From the NCBI GenBank assembly GCA_944324205.1, contig CALUVK010000046.1, positions 1-10,696 on the forward strand: 10,696 nucleotides of DNA. Direction: 5' to 3'. Position 1 is the stretch's first letter, and each line of letters begins with the position of its first letter. Origin of the DNA: Candidatus Gastranaerophilales bacterium. GTDB taxonomy: Bacteria > Cyanobacteriota > Vampirovibrionia > Gastranaerophilales > Gastranaerophilaceae. Below the pieces are notes generated by a model, which saw nothing but the letters and a program-made list of their open reading frames with translations, made no database searches and had not been told where the DNA came from. Of this stretch, positions 6,659 to 10,696 are shown piece after piece. Position numbers and translations under genes: made by a program.

Positions 6659-8375
6659 TATTAATACAAACCTTTCTTCTCTTATAGTTCAAACAAATCT
6701 GACAAATTCCACACTTGGGCTAAATCAGGCCATTGAACGTATGACTACAGGTTTTAAGATTAATGGTGCTAAAGATAATGCTGCTGGTTATTCTATATCG
6801 ACAAATATGTCTACTAAAATTAGTGCTTATTTAGTCGCAGAAGATAATGCTTCAATGGGATTAGACATATTAGATACAGCTTCAAATTCTATTGCTCTCA
6901 TAGATAACGGGCTTGCAAGACTTAGAGCTCTTGCGACACAAGCTGCAAATGGGACTTATGGTGAAACATCGTTAGATGCTATAAATAGTGAAGCAAATGC
7001 AATTATTGATGAAATTGAGCGAGAATTTAATTTAGCTGAATATAATGGTGTTAAGCTTTTTGTTCCAGAAGATAAAGAAGATACTCCTTCTGCCAATTTA
7101 GTAAATGATATTCAAACACGTGATACATCACAAATGACAGCTTTAGCTGATGTTAATGATACAACAATCATATCAAGCGGTACATATTCCATTTCAACTG
7201 CATCAGAATTAGCAAAGCTTTCAGATATGACAAATGCCGGGTATATACAAGGCGGAGAGTTTGTTCTAGCTGCAGATATTGACTTAAAAGCTTATTCCTC
7301 AGGTGAAGGTTGGTCTCCAATTGGTTTTTTGAATTACAATACAGGTATGGCAGCTTATTTTAACGGAACTTTTGATGGTAATGGTTATGTAATATCCAAT
7401 TTGTATATAAATCGCCCTACTGAGATGTATCAAGGCTTGTTTGGAGTTTCTCAATCAGGTACGTTTAAAAATGTAGCATTAGAAAATGTTAATATAACAG
7501 GAGGTTCTGGCAGTGGTGCTTTATTGGGGACTGCTGACTGTAGTTCTAATTCGACTGTAAATATTACTAATACATATTCTAATGGTGTAATTGATGGTAG
7601 TGATGCCGCTGGAGGACTTGTTGGTGCAGTATTTGAAGGGAGTATTAATATAACTGATTCTTATACTAATGGTTCAATTTCAGGTAATAATTCTGTTGGC
7701 GGTTTTATAGGTGAAATGCGTGATGCTAGTACAATAATATCAGGGAGTTATATTTTAACTCAATCAACAGGAGTAAATGGTCTTTTCATAGGTAGTGATG
7801 ATAATAATTCTTCTAATTTTACTATAACAGATTCTTATGTAAGTTCTTATTATGACAACAAAAATATTGATTATGTAGCAGGATATGGACAACAGACTTC
7901 AAGCAGCGGGGCAACAGGAGGAGTTAGTTCTTATAATGACGGGATACCTCCTTCGGCATCAGGATCTGCAGGAATTGTTATAAGCGGTGATAATATTGTA
8001 ACTTTTCAGGTTGGGATACATTCAGATTCGGCCTCCCAAATAACTGCAGATTTATCGTTTGCTCTTGGTAATTTAAATACACTCCGCAATATTGGACATT
8101 CTAATGGTAATTATTTAGCGGAGATTGATAAAATGCTTGCAGCTGTTTCTACAAAACAAACGGAACTCGGCGCAGCTTCTAACAGGCTTGAAAGCGTATT
8201 GGAAGAAATTGCTATTCAATATGAAAATCTGGTGTCTTCACGTTCTACAATAAGAGATGCTGATATTGCAGAAGAGAGTTCGGATTATATCAAAATGCAA
8301 ATTCTTCAACAGGCGTCAGCAACACTTCTCGCAACAGCCAATCAAACTCCGGCATTGGCATTACAGCTGCTCTAG
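6651..8375 (+). CDS. Flagellin with a GLUG-type central module
   Basis: This is a 574-residue filament subunit with no Sec signal, as expected for the flagellar export route. The N-terminal D0/D1 region (1-about 140) follows the family pattern: INTNLSSL at 4-11, GFKINGAKDNAAGYSIS at 34-50, and GLARLRALATQAANGTY at 87-103 leading to YNGVKLF. The C-terminal D1/D0 region resumes near TFQVGIHSDSA (451-461) and continues through TKQTELGAASNRLES (501-515) to the terminal ALALQLL. The variable centre, about 175-430, is not a usual D2/D3 domain. It starts with ISTASELAKLS (181-191), WSPIG (221-225) and FNGTFDGNGYVISNLYI (237-253) and goes on to GLUG repeats. No other flagellar gene is in the window. 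The stop overlaps the convergent methyltransferase stop. The flagellin call is very sure, and the role of the insert is inferred. Confidence 0.97.
   Translation: MLTINTNLSSLIVQTNLTNSTLGLNQAIERMTTGFKINGAKDNAAGYSISTNMSTKISAYLVAEDNASMGLDILDTASNSIALIDNGLARLRALATQAANGTYGETSLDAINSEANAIIDEIEREFNLAEYNGVKLFVPEDKEDTPSANLVNDIQTRDTSQMTALADVNDTTIISSGTYSISTASELAKLSDMTNAGYIQGGEFVLAADIDLKAYSSGEGWSPIGFLNYNTGMAAYFNGTFDGNGYVISNLYINRPTEMYQGLFGVSQSGTFKNVALENVNITGGSGSGALLGTADCSSNSTVNITNTYSNGVIDGSDAAGGLVGAVFEGSINITDSYTNGSISGNNSVGGFIGEMRDASTIISGSYILTQSTGVNGLFIGSDDNNSSNFTITDSYVSSYYDNKNIDYVAGYGQQTSSSGATGGVSSYNDGIPPSASGSAGIVISGDNIVTFQVGIHSDSASQITADLSFALGNLNTLRNIGHSNGNYLAEIDKMLAAVSTKQTELGAASNRLESVLEEIAIQYENLVSSRSTIRDADIAEESSDYIKMQILQQASATLLATANQTPALALQLL
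7188..7886 (+). other. GLUG-motif module inside the flagellin (residues 180-412), predicted beta-helix
   Basis: GLUG motifs (Pfam 'The GLUG motif') are short repeats of the GGLVG...SYxNGxIxG kind found in large bacterial surface proteins. Here clear copies are GLFG at 262-265, ALLG at 290-293, GGLVG at 321-325 and GGFIG at 350-354, with a weaker GLFIG at 377-381. Tyrosines recur at 309, 338, 367 and 396, exactly 29 residues apart, each in an (N/S)-x-(T/S)-x-(T/S)-Y type context. Such spacing suggests one helical turn per repeat with a stacked aromatic ladder. The segment is rich in Ser, Thr, Asn and Gly, typical of surface-exposed adhesin-like coils. A binding role is inferred and its ligand is unknown. 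Confidence 0.75.
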
Positions 8376-8941
8376 AAATTTCTGTATGCAGTAAGGAGTC
8401 CTCCCGGAAGAGGAAGTATTTCGTATTGAAATTCATTATCATTATCTATTGCATCAATAAATGTTTGAACTTTTTCAGCATGGGATGTAATATTGTCAGC
8501 TGCAATAAAAGCTTTTGAGGTTAGATGGGGTTTTATAAGCTCAAAATATTTAACATACTCTCTTTTGTTTGCGTCAATAAATACAAAATCAAACTTTACA
8601 TCATTTTCAAATCTTTCAATGATATCGCATGCAGAGCCCTGGATTGGGGTTATAATATCAAAAACTCCGCAGGTTTTGAAGTTTTCAATTGCAACGCTCT
8701 GCCTTTTTTCATAAAATTCAATTGTAGTAAGATGTCCGCCTGTTTCTTTCAACGCTTTTGCAATCCATAGTCCGGAATATCCGTTTGAAGTTCCAAGCTC
8801 CAAGGCATTTTGTGCATTCATCATTTTAATGAACATGTTTAACATAATTCCGGTTTCTCGCGGAATGTTCCAAAAATTTCTTTGTGTTTCTTCAAGCCCT
8901 TCCATTATTCTGGAAGTAACTTCATCCATTAATATTTTCAT
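8372..8941 (-). CDS. SAM-dependent O-methyltransferase, COMT-like (Methyltransf_3/24)
   Basis: This 189-residue class I methyltransferase has the layout of small bacterial catechol-type O-methyltransferases. It shows motif I ALELGTSNGYSGLWIA (46-61) for S-adenosylmethionine, the acidic residue Glu75 after strand 2, FDFVFIDANKREYVKYF (117-133), and AADN (147-150). Asp123, Asp149 and Asn150 fit the three metal ligands known in this family. The C-terminal LPLPGGLLTAYRN (176-188) replaces the usual LPxGDGL. The enzyme is presumably cytoplasmic and its substrate is unknown, with catechol-like or other hydroxyl groups being the family norm. AAGGTGA (8952-8946) lies 4 nt before the ATG and overlaps the stop of the upstream propeller gene, so the two are translated from one message. 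The 3' end converges with the flagellin gene without a visible terminator. Confidence 0.92.
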   Translation of the reverse strand: MKILMDEVTSRIMEGLEETQRNFWNIPRETGIMLNMFIKMMNAQNALELGTSNGYSGLWIAKALKETGGHLTTIEFYEKRQSVAIENFKTCGVFDIITPIQGSACDIIERFENDVKFDFVFIDANKREYVKYFELIKPHLTSKAFIAADNITSHAEKVQTFIDAIDNDNEFQYEILPLPGGLLTAYRNF

Positions 8942-8950
8942 AAAATCACC

Positions 8951-10390
8951 TTAATCAAATAATTTAACTTTGTTTGTAATAATAATATCCTTTATAGGAA
9001 CGTTCAGGGAATATGTTTTCAATAATTTTCCTTTTGATAAATCTATTATTGAATATTTATTATTTTTCAAATCAGTAACAATTGCAAACTCTGAATTCTC
9101 TATCCTGTGGAAACCGGAAGAAAAACCCTCTGTTCCTAATTCAATATAACCTTCAGCACAATCGAGTTTAGTATTAAATTTTTGTATTATATTGTTTTGA
9201 GCTCCTAAAATGTATAATGTATTTTCAAAAAGCAGCATTGCAATGGGTTTATTTACGGTTGTGAATTCGTTTATTAACCCGAGAGTTGTATAATCTATAA
9301 CAGCAATACGACTCTTTGTACGGCTTGTTATAAAAAGTTTATCATTCTTAAACGCTAAAGCAGATACATTCGGAAACTTTCCGATATCTTTTAATTCGTA
9401 TTGATTTTTTAATTCGATTGACCAAATTTCATTTTTAAGTTTATCAACATAAAAAAGCTTATCTTCTGCTAAAAGTAAATTTTCACAATAACCGTTAATT
9501 TTAATTTTCTGAACCAGAGACATTGTTTTAATATCAATTACAAATATTGTAGAAGCAGTCGGGGATGTTATATAAGCTTTTTGGTTTGCTTCATCTATCA
9601 ATATCTCTTCCGGGTTTGAGGTTAGATTAATTTGTTTTATAAATCTTGAATCCGCAACTGATATAATATCAACAAAAGGCCTGTCATAAGTTGTTACAAG
9701 CAGAAACTTTCCGCTTTCAACTGCTTTAACATCAACAGGGATTGATTTTTGAGCTAAAGAATAACTCGGAGAAGCTTTTGCCGGCTCTACAACCTGAATA
9801 TTTTTAGAATAATTTGTAGTAACAAATAAAATCTTGTTTTTAAGCTGTGATATAAGTGTCTGCGGAATATCCGGCTCTGTTTCGGTTAAAAAACTTTCGT
9901 AAGAATCTTCGTTTTCAACCCTTATCATATCTTCTCTTTTAGTATCAATTTTAAGATTACCTATAATTCCCTTAATATTTTCAGGAATAATTAAACCGCT
10001 CGGGACAAGCATATCCTGCGGGAGCAACCCTGTCCGCACCTGCAGCGGAGGATTAACCATGTGTAAGACGGTTCTGTGTCCTTCCCCGTCAGACAAAACT
10101 TTTAACAGCACAAAGTCGTTATTAAAAATTATAACATCAGGCTCCTGTTTTAAATCCTGATTTGCAGGATAAGACTCTTTTATCTTTAATTCCTTAATAT
10201 CCGAAAATAATGAAGGATACAGAGGCAGATAAATCGTATTATCAGGAAAAATTATAACCCCGTCAAATCTAATATCAGCCTGCGGAACTTTTTCTAAGAT
10301 GTAACTTTTTACCATATCAGGAATTTTAGCGGCAAATACATTTGTACAGCCGATAAAAAGGACTCCCAATACTATTAAAAACTTCCGCAT
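8951..10390 (-). CDS. Exported YncE-like beta-propeller protein
   Basis: This 479-residue protein has an N-terminal signal sequence: basic MRK, a hydrophobic core FLIVLGVLFIG, and a likely signal peptidase I site after VFA (18-20). Cys15 in FIGC is a poor lipobox, so a lipoprotein is possible but less likely. Residues about 200-479 are a run of blade-like units with repeated patterns such as KAYITSPTASTIFVIDIKT (271-289) and KLFITSRTKSRIAVIDYTT (351-369), typical of 7-bladed YncE/YVTN-type propellers. Residues 21-190 form a separate N-terminal domain I do not recognise. The ATG at 10390 is chosen over the one at 10402, because GGGAG (10400-10396) sits 5 nt before it and the signal peptide then begins MRK. 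It lies 40 nt after dnaJ and 9 nt before the methyltransferase. The protein probably acts in the periplasm, by binding rather than by a known catalytic activity. Confidence 0.75.
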   Translation of the reverse strand: MRKFLIVLGVLFIGCTNVFAAKIPDMVKSYILEKVPQADIRFDGVIIFPDNTIYLPLYPSLFSDIKELKIKESYPANQDLKQEPDVIIFNNDFVLLKVLSDGEGHRTVLHMVNPPLQVRTGLLPQDMLVPSGLIIPENIKGIIGNLKIDTKREDMIRVENEDSYESFLTETEPDIPQTLISQLKNKILFVTTNYSKNIQVVEPAKASPSYSLAQKSIPVDVKAVESGKFLLVTTYDRPFVDIISVADSRFIKQINLTSNPEEILIDEANQKAYITSPTASTIFVIDIKTMSLVQKIKINGYCENLLLAEDKLFYVDKLKNEIWSIELKNQYELKDIGKFPNVSALAFKNDKLFITSRTKSRIAVIDYTTLGLINEFTTVNKPIAMLLFENTLYILGAQNNIIQKFNTKLDCAEGYIELGTEGFSSGFHRIENSEFAIVTDLKNNKYSIIDLSKGKLLKTYSLNVPIKDIIITNKVKLFD

Positions 10391-10393
10391 TAT

Positions 10394-10400
10394 CTCTCCC
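10394..10400 (-). promoter_or_regulatory. Ribosome binding site that decides the propeller start
   Basis: GGGAGAG (10400-10394, minus strand) lies between two in-frame ATGs at 10402 and 10390. It can serve only the second one, so translation should begin at 10390, giving a clean signal peptide. There is no convincing promoter in the 40-nt gap after dnaJ, though a TAAAAT element is present. Read-through from dnaJ is likely. Confidence 0.65.
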
Positions 10401-10430
10401 ATTACTTCTTATATTTTACCATAAGAACAG

Positions 10431-10696
10431 TTATTTAAAAACACCTTTTAAACGTTCTTTAACAGAAGTTTCTTTTTGTTTCCTTCCTGATTGGATTTCG
10501 TATAGTTTTTGATAAAGAAGTTTTTCCTCGTTAGAGATATGTGTCGGAGTTTTTACTCCGATTACAACAACATGTTCGCCTCTTACAGAAGGCTTGGAGA
10601 TGTTTGGAACTCCTGCCCCGCGGATTTTAACCACTTCTCCGTGCTGTATACCTGCAGGGATTGAAACTTCTCTGTCGCCATCAAGAGTTTTTATTG
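10431..10696 (-). CDS. dnaJ: Chaperone protein DnaJ, C-terminal part (gene continues past the window edge)
   Basis: The frame is open to the right edge and reads IKTLDGDREVSIPAGIQHGE, followed by VVKIRGAGVP and RGEHVVVIGVKTP. This is the end of the second C-terminal beta domain (CTD II) of Hsp40 co-chaperones, which pass unfolded clients to DnaK. It is followed by the helical tail ISNEEKLLYQKLYEIQ and a basic end RLKGVFK. The visible 87 residues fit the last quarter of a normal DnaJ of roughly 370-390 residues. The J domain, zinc-finger region and first C-terminal domain lie outside, so a CbpA-type paralogue lacking the zinc finger cannot be excluded. The Met encoded at 10634 is internal and not a start. 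The propeller gene follows 40 nt downstream. Confidence 0.88.
   Translation of the reverse strand, partial: IKTLDGDREVSIPAGIQHGEVVKIRGAGVPNISKPSVRGEHVVVIGVKTPTHISNEEKLLYQKLYEIQSGRKQKETSVKERLKGVFK

Noticed and set aside
6479..6664. Possible 61-codon gene upstream of and overlapping the flagellin start (GTG at 6479 or ATG at 6518)
   Set aside because: The GTG lies upstream of the predicted transcription start, neither start has a ribosome binding site, and the composition is not protein-like. The stretch is better explained as the flagellin mRNA leader, although a leader peptide from 6518 cannot be fully excluded.
8366..8415. Possible bidirectional terminator at the flagellin/methyltransferase junction
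   Set aside because: AGAAATTTCT (8374-8383) and CCTC/GAGG elements are present, but no stable GC stem is followed by a U run on either strand.
8493..8770. Two overlapping open frames on the plus strand within the methyltransferase gene
   Set aside because: They are antisense to a gene with intact methyltransferase motifs and show no initiation signals.

Overview
The window is AT-rich bacterial chromosome with compact gene packing. It holds a partial tRNA-Ala, eight protein genes (one cut by the right edge) and one long intergenic region. The best guess for the organism is a gut-type non-photosynthetic cyanobacterial relative (Melainabacteria/Gastranaerophilales-like). Three things suggest this: AT-rich DNA, a RecG with an N-terminal extension of the cyanobacterial kind, and a divergent flagellin. 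This placement comes from memory of the families and was not tested by a search.

Left part (1-5239). A minus-strand tRNA-Ala(UGC), missing its last acceptor bases, is followed at a distance by a PLP-dependent lyase gene of the methionine gamma-lyase/'aluminium resistance' family, also on the minus strand. Its divergent neighbour on the plus strand is recG, followed 38 nt later by a 12-helix ArsB/NhaD-type ion transporter. The two divergent starts (1413 and 1527) are unusual. Neither has a Shine-Dalgarno sequence, and each has a good -10 box so close to the ATG that the predicted mRNA is leaderless or nearly so.

Middle part (5236-8375). A minus-strand gene encodes a kinase-fold protein with a cell-surface-glycan type N-terminal tag. 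It meets the transporter gene tail to tail. It diverges, across 395 bp, from a 574-residue flagellin gene. The flagellin keeps the standard N- and C-terminal coiled-coil ends, but its variable centre is a GLUG-type module with a tyrosine every 29 residues, predicted to be a beta-helix. Its mRNA has a predicted sigma-70 promoter and a leader of about 145 nt. In this leader a 12-bp helix would cover the start codon and an 11-bp hairpin sits inside the enclosed loop. This is the most interesting part of the window.

Right part (8372-10696, all minus strand). Reading in the direction of transcription there is the C-terminal end of dnaJ, an exported beta-propeller protein of the YncE kind, and a COMT-like SAM O-methyltransferase. 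The last two form a tight pair, with the ribosome binding site of the second overlapping the stop of the first. The methyltransferase converges on the flagellin gene, the stops sharing a CTAG tetramer.

No insertion sequence, phage gene, CRISPR array or rRNA gene is visible.
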